DNA of 44,688 nucleotides from Planctomycetota bacterium (GCA_027625095.1 JAQBXN010000067.1:1-44688); one strand, 5' to 3'; positions 8,698 through 17,351 are shown, counted from the stretch's first letter. Numbers and translations are program-made. Notes: generated from the letters alone by a model not told the origin.

Positions 8698-10103
8698 GAA
8701 TTCCCTCCGAAGAGAGTGCGCAGCTCGTCAGCAACTCTTTCCAGTCCGTTACTTCGTGAGCCTTTGAGAAAGAGCGTGTCCCCTGGGCGAATGCGGGTGC
8801 GGATGGCTTCAGCGGCTTCAAGGGTATTCTCGAAGTGGGTGGCGTTGCAGGCATGAACCCCCGCATCAATGGCTGACCGATGAAGGTGAGCAGCCTCTCG
8901 TCCGACGGAGAAAAGGAGATCAAAATCATATCGAGCAACTTGTTCGCCGATCCGTTGGTGAGAATGTCGTGAGGCGTCACCGAGCTCACCCATTTCGCCA
9001 AGGATGATCAATCGGCGTCCGTTGACCGGCCACCGGGCGAACTCTTCGAGTGCGTATGACATGGAAGTCGGATTCGCGTTATACGCATCCAATACGACCT
9101 GAACCGGCCCAATTCGCTCAGTCTGCATTCGCAGTTTTGGAAGCCGGAATTCCGGCACAGCTTCGATTATTTCATTCAGCGGCAAACCACAGGCATAACC
9201 CGCGCCAATGGCTGCCAGCGCGTTATGAATGTTGTAACGACCCGGAACTGCAAGCTCCGTCATGAAACTTCCGTTCACGCGGAATCGCAGCCCTCGTGGC
9301 GATGGCTCGATATCGCTCGCGCAAATGTCCGCTTTGGTAGAGATGCCAAATGTCAGAATCCGTGCCGAGGTTTTGGCTGCAAGGATCGGGAGGAAGGGAT
9401 CGTCCGCATTCAGAACGGCGGTTTCGTTGGAATTGAGTGATTCGATCAACTCTCCCTTAGCTCTGACCACGCCATTCTGGTCGCCAAGGAACTCCAAGTG
9501 CGTCTCTCCGATGTTCGTGATGACGGCAACTTCCGGTTCTGCGATGGCGGCGAGGTCATGGAGTTCGCCGAAATGGTTTGTGCCCATTTCTAGAACCAGC
9601 CATTTGTCGCTCTGTCGTGAGGAAAAAAGGGTGAGTGGCACTCCGATATTGTTATTGTAGCTCAGGGGAGATGAAGTTACGGGACCAAATTTTTGCAGCA
9701 GGGCGCTGACGAAATTCTTTACGGTCGTCTTGCCGTTGCTGCCGGTAATGGCGAGCACGCGTGCATTCGACCTTCTGCGGCAGAAGTTACCGAGCTTTCC
9801 GAGGGCTTTGAGCGTGTCTTCGACTCGGATAAGCGGTAGGTCGGCTGCATCTGGAACATCGGTACTTACAACAGCGGCGGCGGCGTCCAGTCGTGCAACT
9901 GCAGGGATAAAATCGTGGCCGTCGAAACGGTCCCCTTTAATTGCGACGAAGAGATAACCTTTTCCTATCGAGCGACTGTCGGTTGAGATACCGGCAATTT
10001 GTATTGAGGAATTCCTGTCGCCGCTCGCCTGGAGCGTGTCGGCTACATCGTCGAGGTTAAGGCCGCTTGGGAGAAGGGGGGATTCAAAGTGGGTAGTCGG
10101 CAT
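8694..10103 (-). CDS. murF: UDP-N-acetylmuramoyl-tripeptide--D-alanyl-D-alanine ligase
   Basis: Adds D-Ala-D-Ala to the UDP-MurNAc-tripeptide. I chose the ATG at 10103 because a near-perfect GGAGGTGATA precedes it; the frame opens 6 bp earlier with GTG. The 469-residue protein has the Mur ligase domains in order: an N-terminal STDSRSIGKG substrate-binding loop, the P-loop AITGSNGKTTVK, EMGTNHFGE, NIGETHLEFL and the C-terminal DAYNANPTSM. It follows murE after a 135-bp spacer with a purine tract, which makes it the only gene in the murE-to-murB run with its own strong ribosome binding site. Confidence 0.94.
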   Translation of the reverse strand: MPTTHFESPLLPSGLNLDDVADTLQASGDRNSSIQIAGISTDSRSIGKGYLFVAIKGDRFDGHDFIPAVARLDAAAAVVSTDVPDAADLPLIRVEDTLKALGKLGNFCRRRSNARVLAITGSNGKTTVKNFVSALLQKFGPVTSSPLSYNNNIGVPLTLFSSRQSDKWLVLEMGTNHFGELHDLAAIAEPEVAVITNIGETHLEFLGDQNGVVRAKGELIESLNSNETAVLNADDPFLPILAAKTSARILTFGISTKADICASDIEPSPRGLRFRVNGSFMTELAVPGRYNIHNALAAIGAGYACGLPLNEIIEAVPEFRLPKLRMQTERIGPVQVVLDAYNANPTSMSYALEEFARWPVNGRRLIILGEMGELGDASRHSHQRIGEQVARYDFDLLFSVGREAAHLHRSAIDAGVHACNATHFENTLEAAEAIRTRIRPGDTLFLKGSRSNGLERVADELRTLFGGNS

Positions 10104-10185
10104 TATCACCTCCGAAATTGCACGGTGAAAGACGATTTCCCTCTTCAGCCGCGAATCAAACCGTGCTTCGTGTTTTGCTTCAATT

Positions 10186-10237
10186 GAAAAGAGAGAAGAG
10201 AGAAGAGAAGAATGAAGTAGTGGAGTGGTGGATGAGG
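10186..10237. repeat. Purine tract and TGGAGT-type short repeats in the murE-murF spacer
   Basis: 10186-10212 on + is 27 purines in a row (a polypyrimidine run in the mRNA). It is followed by short degenerate repeats with the core TGGAGT/TGGTGGATG, similar in wording to the array before ddl. Confidence 0.45.
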
Positions 10238-10238
10238 T

Positions 10239-11702
10239 CTAAGGTCTGAGGGCTTCAATTCCGGAGTTAAGAATGTTTGCCGCTTCCTCAACGTCGTCGA
10301 AATGAAGTCTTTCGTTACCGATGATTTGGTAATCTTCGTGGCCTTTGCCAGCGATGAGAACGATGTCGCCGGGTGATGCGTGTTTGATGGCGTCATGAAT
10401 GGCAGCGCGGCGATCAGTTTCGACGTGACAAGGTGTCCCGTTAATGCCGACAAGAATGTCATCAATGATCGCCTGTGGATCTTCTGAGCGTGGGTTATCC
10501 GAGGTAACCCAGAATTCGTCAGCGTATCGTGACGCGGCCTTCCCCATTTGCGGCCGCTTAATCTTGTCGCGGTCACCTCCGCAGCCGAATACGAGCAGGA
10601 GTCGGCCATCGCCGCGGACAGAGACGAGAGCCTGCAGAACTTTTTCAAGCGCGTCCTGGGTGTGAGCGTAATCGACGAGAACCGTAAAGGGCTGGCCGCA
10701 GTCAACCCGCTGCAATCGGCCTGGAGTTCCGGCGAAACTTTCAATGGCTCTACAGACGTTGTCGAATGAGATACCCAAGGCATAGGCGTTTGCAGCGGCT
10801 GCGAGAATATTCTGCACATTGTGCAGGCCGACGAGGCGTGTAGAAATCTCTGAAGAGCCGACAGGAGTTGTTAGTACCAGTCGAGTACCTTCAGCCGAAC
10901 AAGCGCATACAGTGGCATGAACGTCGGTACGACCTCCCATTCCAAACCAGAGGGGCTTGGCGAGGCTGCAAGATGCCAGTTTCGTCGAAGCGGGATCATC
11001 TCGATTCAGTACAGCAAACGCGTCCGCATGCAGCATTTCAAAGAGCCGGGCCTTGCTGGCCAGGTAATGCGACATGTCCCGATGATAATCCAGGTGATCG
11101 GGCGTCAGGTTGGTGAAGACGCCGGAGGCCAGTTTGAGGCCGGCGAGCCGCCCTTGATTCAGTGCGTGGCTGGATGCCTCCATCAATGCATGAGTCAGCC
11201 CGTTGCTCCGCATTTCTGAGAGGTAGCTCTGAATTTCGAGGCTCTCGGGAGTGGTGTGTGTGGCAACCTCTTTCCGTCTGCCATCATCCACAAGCACCGT
11301 ACTCATCAGGCCAGACGGGATTCCGGCCTGAGCAAGAATGTGGCGGGTAAGGTAGACCGTGCTGGTCTTACCGTTCGTACCGGTCACCGCGGAGACAGTC
11401 ATCCCAAAAGAGGGGTCGCAATAAAATCTGCGTGCGGCATTGGCCAGTGCCCGCCTTGCGTTCGCCACCACCAACTGCGGGACGTGTGCCTTCAGGTCAA
11501 TTTTTCGCTCTACGAAAAAAGCGCAGGCACCACGTTCCATCGCGTCAACAATATAACGATGGCCATCGTCCGCTGTACCAGATATGGCGAAGAATGCGAA
11601 GCCGGGCCGGGCGCGACGAGAGTCGTAACAAAGACCTTTAATGTCGGTAGATGCCCATTCAGTGCATTCAAAGTTGGTGCAAAAGAGCTCGTTTAACTTC
11701 AA
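10239..11702 (-). CDS. murE: UDP-MurNAc-L-Ala-D-Glu--meso-diaminopimelate ligase
   Basis: Adds the third residue of the stem peptide. The 487-residue protein has CYDSRRARPGFAF at the UDP site, the P-loop AVTGTNGKTSTVYL, the carbamylated-lysine region (SHYLASKARLF) and DYAHTQDAL. The selectivity motif DNPRSEDP matches enzymes using meso-diaminopimelate, not lysine. The start is a TTG at 11702 that overlaps the ftsI stop as TTGA; no in-frame ATG lies near it, so a TTG start by coupling with ftsI is the best reading. Confidence 0.93.
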   Translation of the reverse strand: MKLNELFCTNFECTEWASTDIKGLCYDSRRARPGFAFFAISGTADDGHRYIVDAMERGACAFFVERKIDLKAHVPQLVVANARRALANAARRFYCDPSFGMTVSAVTGTNGKTSTVYLTRHILAQAGIPSGLMSTVLVDDGRRKEVATHTTPESLEIQSYLSEMRSNGLTHALMEASSHALNQGRLAGLKLASGVFTNLTPDHLDYHRDMSHYLASKARLFEMLHADAFAVLNRDDPASTKLASCSLAKPLWFGMGGRTDVHATVCACSAEGTRLVLTTPVGSSEISTRLVGLHNVQNILAAAANAYALGISFDNVCRAIESFAGTPGRLQRVDCGQPFTVLVDYAHTQDALEKVLQALVSVRGDGRLLLVFGCGGDRDKIKRPQMGKAASRYADEFWVTSDNPRSEDPQAIIDDILVGINGTPCHVETDRRAAIHDAIKHASPGDIVLIAGKGHEDYQIIGNERLHFDDVEEAANILNSGIEALRP

Positions 11703-13555
11703 TGGACGACCTCCCTGTCTGGTTCCATGCGATAATATTCGAAAAGCTTTTTGAAGATGTTTCCGACCGCCGGGGCAGCAACTTGCCCTCCGTACTGAAG
11801 CGTCCCAGTGGGTTGGTCAACACCGACATAGACCAATAACCGCGGCGTCCCCACTGGTGCAAATCCAACGAAGCTGGCTACGTGTTTATGCTTGTCGTAT
11901 TCGTAAATTATTTTGCCTTCGCGATTCCGTACGAAATTGCCCTCTGCATCTCTCTTCGGGAGGAGTTTTTCCGCGGTACCGGTCTTCCCCGCGATGCGGT
12001 ATCCCTCAACGGCTGCTCCGCGTCCCGTTGCATCTTTACTTAGGACGGTTTCCAGCGCCTCTCGCATTTGCTTCGCAATGGTCTGTCCGATCACTCGGTT
12101 CTTCACTGTTACCGGGTAGTTCTGCACCTCCACTCCATTTTCATTTTCTACTCGCGTAACCAATCGTGGTGTCATGAGATTTCCACCATTAGCGATGACT
12201 CCATACGCCATAGCCAGTTGGAGTGGGCTGATTGAAGTGCCATAGCCAATGGCAAGGTTCCACGAGCTGATTTTCAATTTCTTCCACTCTTCAACCGACC
12301 AGAGTTTCCCTGAAGATTCGCCAGGGAAGGTAACTCCACTTTTTTTTCCAAACCCAAAGTCATCGAAGTACCGATAGAGATGCGGTCGGCCCAGGCTCTT
12401 CATGATCTTGTACGCACCAATGTTCGAGGACTTGGCCAGGACTTTCGTAACGGTGAGTGGGCCGTAGGAATTGTGGTCCTTGTGATTGAAGCCGTCATCA
12501 GTTTTTATAACGCCATTTCCGCAGTGAATGGAGGAATCCAGATTGAGCACACCCTGGTTTACCGCGGATGCGGCGATGATCGGTTTGATGACGGAGCCAA
12601 GTTCGTAGCAATCAGTCACCGGACGGGCAGTGCGGAGCCGCAGTCTGTCGCCCATTCGATAGTCTTCCCACAAATCCGGATCGAATGCGGGTGCGGCCGC
12701 TAGAGCGAGGATGTCTCCGGTTGTCGGATCTGTGACAATGCCGAATGTGCTTGTTGGCTGGAATTCTTCATAAAGCCGGTCGAGTTCCTTCTCTACAATT
12801 TCCTGCACATTTGCATCAATCGTTAAATGAACATTGCGGCCAGACCTTGAAGGAACGTAATCGAGATCGGGCAGCGCGGTCTTACGATTGCGAACGTCGC
12901 TCATCACAGATTGGAATCCGTTGGTGCCACCAAGCTCGGCCTCCCAACTGGATTCGATACCACTCATGCCCTCGCCATGATTGCCGATGGCTCCGAGCAC
13001 CTGGCCGGCCAGCGAGCCCAGTGGATATTCACGTTTGGGTTCGGTAGTGAAGAAGGCGCCTCGGAAACTACCTAGAGTTCCCTCACTTTCCATCAGGGAG
13101 CGCAGCTTGAGTTCTTTCTCAGCATCGAGTCGTCTGGCAACCCAAATGAACCGGGTATGACCTCGTGAGCGAACATGTTCCCAAAGCTCAGAAAAGTCGA
13201 TTTCGAGCACGCTTGAGAGCGCTGTAGTAAGGGCCTCGAGTCGTTTGAATTTCAGGTTATCGGACAGTCCTTCTTCCCCAGGTCTTCTCAGCGCAGCCGG
13301 ATCTATGAAAATCGAAGATGCATTTACTGAACTGACAAGCACACGCATTTCTCTGTCAAAGATCGAGCCGCGATAGGCTCGTTTCTTGATTACGCGTTGG
13401 TGCTGGCGGGATGCAGTCGCTGATAGGAGATGCTGCGGGTAGTACTGCAGGCGAATGGTACGACCGGCAGCCATCAAAACGCCCAGAGAGAGCACGGCCA
13501 TTAGCAGGGCTGCGGTGCGAGAGACCGTTCGCGAATAATGTGTCTGACCAGACAT
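11699..13555 (-). CDS. ftsI: Septal class B penicillin-binding protein (FtsI/PBP3)
   Basis: Transpeptidase that cross-links septal peptidoglycan with FtsW. Starting from ATG 13555 the product has 618 residues: a short tail, one membrane segment (about 12-30), the PBP dimerisation domain and the transpeptidase domain. Active-site motifs are clear: SxxK in ELGSVIKP, SxN in AKSSNIGA and KTG in AGKTGTAEK. The start is uncertain. The frame is open to 13801, with further candidates at 13624 (ATG), 13744 (ATG) and 13801 (TTG). I took the start closest to the membrane segment because the upstream part is not family-like. The stop overlaps murE as TTGA. Confidence 0.9.
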   Translation of the reverse strand: MSGQTHYSRTVSRTAALLMAVLSLGVLMAAGRTIRLQYYPQHLLSATASRQHQRVIKKRAYRGSIFDREMRVLVSSVNASSIFIDPAALRRPGEEGLSDNLKFKRLEALTTALSSVLEIDFSELWEHVRSRGHTRFIWVARRLDAEKELKLRSLMESEGTLGSFRGAFFTTEPKREYPLGSLAGQVLGAIGNHGEGMSGIESSWEAELGGTNGFQSVMSDVRNRKTALPDLDYVPSRSGRNVHLTIDANVQEIVEKELDRLYEEFQPTSTFGIVTDPTTGDILALAAAPAFDPDLWEDYRMGDRLRLRTARPVTDCYELGSVIKPIIAASAVNQGVLNLDSSIHCGNGVIKTDDGFNHKDHNSYGPLTVTKVLAKSSNIGAYKIMKSLGRPHLYRYFDDFGFGKKSGVTFPGESSGKLWSVEEWKKLKISSWNLAIGYGTSISPLQLAMAYGVIANGGNLMTPRLVTRVENENGVEVQNYPVTVKNRVIGQTIAKQMREALETVLSKDATGRGAAVEGYRIAGKTGTAEKLLPKRDAEGNFVRNREGKIIYEYDKHKHVASFVGFAPVGTPRLLVYVGVDQPTGTLQYGGQVAAPAVGNIFKKLFEYYRMEPDREVVH

Positions 13556-13933
13556 GACGAGTTCCCGAAAATTGTAGAGCGATAGCTTCTTACGAAACGC
13601 TCCAGCCATGGGGCTGTTGGGCATCTGATAGTGGCAGGCATCCTGGTCCGCCCCCTTACGCGCAGAAGAGGCGGGAACTGGTGGGTCAGGCGTGAGGCAG
13701 GTTGTGCGATAAAAGGTGACCAGCGAATCAACAGCCGGGCGCATAGCGTCTGGCCGAAACGTCGCATCAGACCGCCTCGACGTGAAATTCTCTCTGCTCA
13801 ATCACGCGAGCCCCTTTCGGACTGATGGTCGGAATCAGTTCAACACCTGCAAAGCTGTCGATTCACTGGTTTCACCCAACACACATTCGGTGGCACTTTC
13901 ACACAACTGGGGATTTGGGAAGTGCCAGAGTTT

Positions 13934-14224
13934 TCAAAGAGCCTTTGGAGACGAACTTACAGGCCGTTCAATACCAGTCTGGGCTGCAGAATCGCTGTCC
14001 AAAGAAATATTCATCTGAGCAGCCCGGTCACGAAGACGGCTGGGCATGCTCTCCTCTGAGAGGATCAGCTCGAGTTCCTGATGGGCTGCGCGAAGTTCAA
14101 CCTCGCGGTCAATAAACTGGGCAAGCTCATGGCCGAGTCGACCGACGTCACCCCTGAGCGCCACCACTTGGCAACCAAGAGAAAGCGACGCAAGAATCTG
14201 AAAAACGAAAACAATTCGAATCAT
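13934..14224 (-). CDS. ftsL: FtsL-like septum protein
   Basis: A 96-residue protein with a membrane segment at 1-22 (IRIVFVFQILASLSLG). A heptad-rich, charged coiled-coil stretch follows at about 28-65. This is the layout of FtsL, which joins FtsB and FtsQ and activates FtsWI. Sequence identity within FtsL is always low, so the call rests on topology and on the position between rsmH and ftsI. The ATG overlaps the rsmH stop (ATGA). A gap of about 380 bp to the chosen ftsI start has no other clear gene. Confidence 0.7.
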   Translation of the reverse strand: MIRIVFVFQILASLSLGCQVVALRGDVGRLGHELAQFIDREVELRAAHQELELILSEESMPSRLRDRAAQMNISLDSDSAAQTGIERPVSSSPKAL

Positions 14225-15120
14225 GGGTTTAACCTCTTGGCAGCTCGGAGTTTGGCGCTGCGGCTCCGCGGGTTGGCTGATTTTTCCTCATCAGTCGGCG
14301 TACGGGGGCGGCGAGTAAGTAGCTCCCAAAGAGGTCCACCGGCCTGATGCCGACGGCGATGAGCCTGTTTAACCACGCGATCCTCTAGAGAGTGAAAGCT
14401 GACACACACAAATACTCCAAACGATTTCACTGTTTGCTCTGCCAAAGTGCAGAGACGATTCAGCTCGCCCAATTCATTGTTGGTGGCTATGCGGAGCGCT
14501 TGGAAAGATCTGGTCGCGGGGTGAATTTGCCCCCGCCTACCCGGTATGGTTGCGGCGATGAAATCCGCCAGCTCAACCGTGCTTGTAAATTTCTTAGTCT
14601 TTCGCCGGTCAACAATCCTTCTGGCCACACGACGCGAAAATCGCTCTTCACCGTATTCCCAGAGAATTTTGGCCAGTTCTTCCTGCTTCTCATAATTCAC
14701 TATGTCGGCAGCAGTCCTTTTCTGGCCGACATCCATTCGCATGTCGAGGGCTCCATCATGCTGAAAACTGAAACCTCGAACAGGCTGATCGAACTGCATC
14801 GAAGAGACACCCAAGTCAGCTACCAAACCATCAATCTTCTCCAGGCCCAGCGAATGAAGTGCGACGTCCATTTGGCCGAATTCAATCTGAATTGGATGGA
14901 ATGTCTTGTAGGCGGATAAGCGTTTTGATGCTGCATCAATGGCGACCGCGTCCCTGTCCAGCCCAACGACCGTGGCCCGCCCACGAGTCTCCTGCAGGAT
15001 GGCCTTCGAATAGCCTCCGGCCCCCAAGGTGGCATCTACGTATACACAACCCGGCCCAGGCTGGAGGACTTCCAACACCTCATTCACCATGACGGGACAG
15101 TGCAATAAAGGTTCATTCAT
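14221..15120 (-). CDS. rsmH: 16S rRNA (cytosine-1402-N4) methyltransferase
   Basis: Methylates C1402 in the ribosomal P site using SAM. I chose ATG 15120, which gives MNEPLLHCPVMVNEVLEVL, the usual family start, and 299 residues; a TTG at 15147 is possible but adds a non-family stretch. Motifs: SAM loop DATLGAGGYSKAIL, then DLGVSSMQFDQP, RGFSF and LDMRM, and the C-terminal SFHSLEDRVVKQ. It lies 30 bp after mraZ as in most dcw clusters. Confidence 0.94.
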   Translation of the reverse strand: MNEPLLHCPVMVNEVLEVLQPGPGCVYVDATLGAGGYSKAILQETRGRATVVGLDRDAVAIDAASKRLSAYKTFHPIQIEFGQMDVALHSLGLEKIDGLVADLGVSSMQFDQPVRGFSFQHDGALDMRMDVGQKRTAADIVNYEKQEELAKILWEYGEERFSRRVARRIVDRRKTKKFTSTVELADFIAATIPGRRGQIHPATRSFQALRIATNNELGELNRLCTLAEQTVKSFGVFVCVSFHSLEDRVVKQAHRRRHQAGGPLWELLTRRPRTPTDEEKSANPRSRSAKLRAAKRLNP

Positions 15121-15150
15121 CTGCACCACCAATTTTTCAAAGAGCAAAAT

Positions 15151-15621
15151 TCAATCAGTCGAACTTCCGTGGGACTTAAACTGTGCCGCCTCAACGAAAT
15201 CCGTGAAGCTGTTGGCGACCTTGGCTTGATATTCGTCCCAAAGAGCAGGAGCCCAGACTTCAACCCTCTTATTGACACCGGCCAGGATGACCCTGTCCGA
15301 AATCTGGGCTCTCCCCAGCAGTTGGGCAGGCATGTTGACTCGGCCCGTTTTGTCCACTTCAAGGAATTGCGCATTACTAAAGAACCAACGTTCAACCTGT
15401 CGCGAAGGCTCATTCTGGAAAGGGTTGTCGTCGAACGCGAAGTGCTCAATAATTTTGTTCCAACCGCTCGGGCTGTACATATACAGGCACTTATCAACCC
15501 CCACCGTTGCCCAGAAGCCGAGGATTTCTGGACTTTCTTTCAATAAAACTTGCCTGAGCTTGGCTGGGATGATAAGCCTGCCCTTCGAGTCCAAGGTATG
15601 GTCGTACTGCCCAGCAAACAT
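15151..15621 (-). CDS. mraZ: Transcriptional regulator MraZ
   Basis: First gene of the dcw cluster. The 156-residue protein has the two AbrB-like swapped-hairpin repeats of MraZ: MFAGQYDHTLDSKGRLIIPA in the N-terminal half and EVDKTGRVNMPAQL in the second. MraZ forms a ring that binds repeated TGGGN boxes in its own promoter and represses dcw transcription in E. coli. Boxes of that type lie just upstream here. The start at 15621 has only a weak GGAA upstream. Confidence 0.93.
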   Translation of the reverse strand: MFAGQYDHTLDSKGRLIIPAKLRQVLLKESPEILGFWATVGVDKCLYMYSPSGWNKIIEHFAFDDNPFQNEPSRQVERWFFSNAQFLEVDKTGRVNMPAQLLGRAQISDRVILAGVNKRVEVWAPALWDEYQAKVANSFTDFVEAAQFKSHGSSTD

Positions 15622-15647
15622 TCAGATTTCCGGATACAGTTAAAATT

Positions 15648-15703
15648 CCCCACAACTCCCCATTTACCAAGGCAACTACCCCACTTTTCACCATTTCTTC
15701 CCA
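15648..15703 (-). promoter_or_regulatory. Five MraZ-type operator boxes
   Basis: Read on the gene strand, TGGGA, TGGTG and TGGGG lie at 15703-15699, 15693-15689 and 15683-15679, each separated by exactly 5 nt. TGGGG and TGGGG lie at 15662-15658 and 15652-15648, also with 5 nt between. The two groups are 21 bp apart, about two helical turns. The spacing equals that of the MraZ boxes known from E. coli. They lie at and just after the predicted transcription start, fitting repression. Confidence 0.75.
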
Positions 15704-15710
15704 CTTCGGA

Positions 15711-15738
15711 ATATTACTGTATTGGTGTTGTGCGTCAA
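15711..15738 (-). promoter_or_regulatory. Predicted dcw promoter (sigma-70 type)
   Basis: On the gene strand TTGACG (15738-15733), a 16-bp spacer and TAATAT (15716-15711). The predicted start is near 15704, at the first MraZ box, about 85 nt before the mraZ ATG. Confidence 0.65.
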
Positions 15739-16137
15739 CAGAAAACGCTCAAAAAATCATTGTGACTTAAAGATTTAATCAGATATCCATATGCTGAATC
15801 CGTTTCAATGTTACGCCTATATATATGGCACCCAAATGTATGGTAGTGAAAATTGAGGTGATACGACTAGAGCATTGGATAGCTCAATCTTCAGCACTCA
15901 GCCAATGGCCAAATGCATTGTTCCAACGCATAAGTACGTTTTATGTAACAAACTGGTGGGAGGATTTCAGGAAGGCTTGGAAAAGCCATTCCACAGTGGG
16001 GTGGTGGGAAGTGGGGGAGAGATTTCCAGATTGAAAAGTGAAAGCGGAATCACCTCATTACCTCGCAGTATCGTCACGTGCTGTACCGAGCGCATTTCCA
16101 AGACCGGTGACTCGGAGAAAACCACCCAAATCAATCG
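15739..16137. other. Intergenic region between dcw promoter and prepilin promoter
   Basis: About 400 bp with no ORF that resembles a known family. It has a GT-rich stretch at 16002-16018 with TGGGG/TGGGA words spaced by 7-8 bp, not the 10-bp MraZ period. Nothing else supported is seen. Confidence 0.5.
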
Positions 16138-16165
16138 TTGACCACAAGAGTGAGATTGCTATAAT
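16138..16165 (+). promoter_or_regulatory. Near-consensus sigma-70 promoter upstream of the prepilin gene
   Basis: TTGACC (16138-16143), 16-bp spacer, perfect TATAAT (16160-16165). It would give a leader of about 178 nt before the prepilin ATG. The leader contains the small hairpin TGCGTT-GTAA-AACGCA at 16247-16262, with a GNRA-type loop. Confidence 0.6.
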
Positions 16166-16272
16166 TTGCAAATTGAGACGGCTGAGTGTGGCTTTTAGAC
16201 ACGTAAGCCTTCGGGAATGGAGTAGATGGTTGATGTCTCAAAATTGTGCGTTGTAAAACGCAAATCCTGAAG

Positions 16273-16302
16273 TTGAAACCAGCTTGTATTGGGTTTTGTA
16301 AT
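16273..16302 (+). promoter_or_regulatory. Second promoter candidate for the prepilin gene
   Basis: TTGAAA (16273-16278), 18-bp spacer, TGTAAT (16297-16302). It would start transcription about 40 nt before the ATG at 16350. It is weaker than the promoter at 16138. Confidence 0.4.
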
Positions 16303-16349
16303 CATGCCCGGTTACACGCTCCGGCACAGCCTGAGCCGAAGGAGTCTTA

Positions 16350-17351
16350 ATGCAGTCTATTCCCACTAAATCACCACATCGCCTTCAAGGATTCACTCTG
16401 ATAGAAATCCTCGTTGTCGCTTTCATCATCTCCATCCTTGCCGGATTGCTGGTACCATCCATCATCGAAGTTCAGAAGTTTGCCAAAGACAAGGTTTGTA
16501 AGAATAACCTTAAGAATATCGGTGTAGCGATGAGCATATATCTGACTCAAAATAACAATTTCCTGCCTCAGGGCAGAGAAAAGACCTCCTCTGGTCAGCA
16601 ACCTCCTGCACCTGGGTTACCTGCTCCTACCCGTTGGTACAAGAATGATCTGTTCAGGAGCAACATAGCTACCCAACCTGATTTTTCATTATCTTGGCAA
16701 CAAATCCTTGACAAGATTATGGATGCGAATACACAAGAGGGCTTTGTGTATACAACGCCTGATTATGTGATAGACGATGGGGGGGCGAACCTAGTGAATG
16801 AAAGGGGCGTACATGAGGGTTGGAAATGTCCCGTCGCCGGCACCAGTCAAGGGATGTACTTCGGTAATGATATGATCTTCAGCACCAAAGGCGTTACACG
16901 TTCTCGCAATCTGGGTAGGGCCCCCTCTCTTGATTCCGGCTCGATAAACCTGGACAAGCTTTCAGAGGCTGGGGTCATTTTTGAAAAAGTGCCCGCCTGC
17001 GCTGATGGATCATCGGCGAACACTGAAGACCGCTGGCTTGAGAGGTATAAGAGGCCGGCGAAACAACTGGATCCTGATGGAGACCCAATTCCGCACATGG
17101 AATTTATTCATATGAAGGTAACCGGATCTTTTTCGCATAAAGCGCTAACAGGTAATGATTCAGGGCTAGAATTCATGAACGTAGACTTCCGTCACAACAA
17201 ACGTGCGAATGTATTGACCTTGAAATGGAACGTAGTTGAGTGGAATCAACCCGACAACGGACCACTCGCTACTGCAGACGAGGATTCCGAATATAACAGA
17301 CTTAAGCGGACCTGGGATTCTATGGTCATTCGCTACCAGCCATTGCCCTAA
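16350..17351 (+). CDS. Type II secretion/type IV pilin-like prepilin protein
   Basis: The N-terminus has a prepilin peptidase site and pilin helix, GFTLIEILVVAFIISIL: cleavage after Gly14, Phe15 as methylated residue, Glu19 at position +5, then an unbroken hydrophobic stretch to about 37. KNNLKNIGVAMSIY follows, typical of the prepilin-like proteins abundant in Planctomycetota and Lentisphaerota. Near the C-terminus FRHNKRANVLTLKWNVV resembles the H-X9-DG motif of these proteins, but the DG is replaced. Its 333 residues are usual for the group. The ATG is preceded by AAGGAG at 6 nt. It is probably a pseudopilin or a cell-surface protein; the exact role is unknown. A strong terminator follows at once, so it is monocistronic. 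Confidence 0.85.
   Translation: MQSIPTKSPHRLQGFTLIEILVVAFIISILAGLLVPSIIEVQKFAKDKVCKNNLKNIGVAMSIYLTQNNNFLPQGREKTSSGQQPPAPGLPAPTRWYKNDLFRSNIATQPDFSLSWQQILDKIMDANTQEGFVYTTPDYVIDDGGANLVNERGVHEGWKCPVAGTSQGMYFGNDMIFSTKGVTRSRNLGRAPSLDSGSINLDKLSEAGVIFEKVPACADGSSANTEDRWLERYKRPAKQLDPDGDPIPHMEFIHMKVTGSFSHKALTGNDSGLEFMNVDFRHNKRANVLTLKWNVVEWNQPDNGPLATADEDSEYNRLKRTWDSMVIRYQPLP

Noticed and set aside
13556..13801. N-terminal extension of ftsI
   Set aside because: The frame is open, but the residues are low-complexity and not family-like and no convincing start signal exists; other frames are open there too. Kept only as an alternative start.
16002..16018. TGGGG/TGGGA words on + as MraZ boxes
   Set aside because: The distances are 7 and 8 bp, not 10, and they lie far from the dcw promoter.
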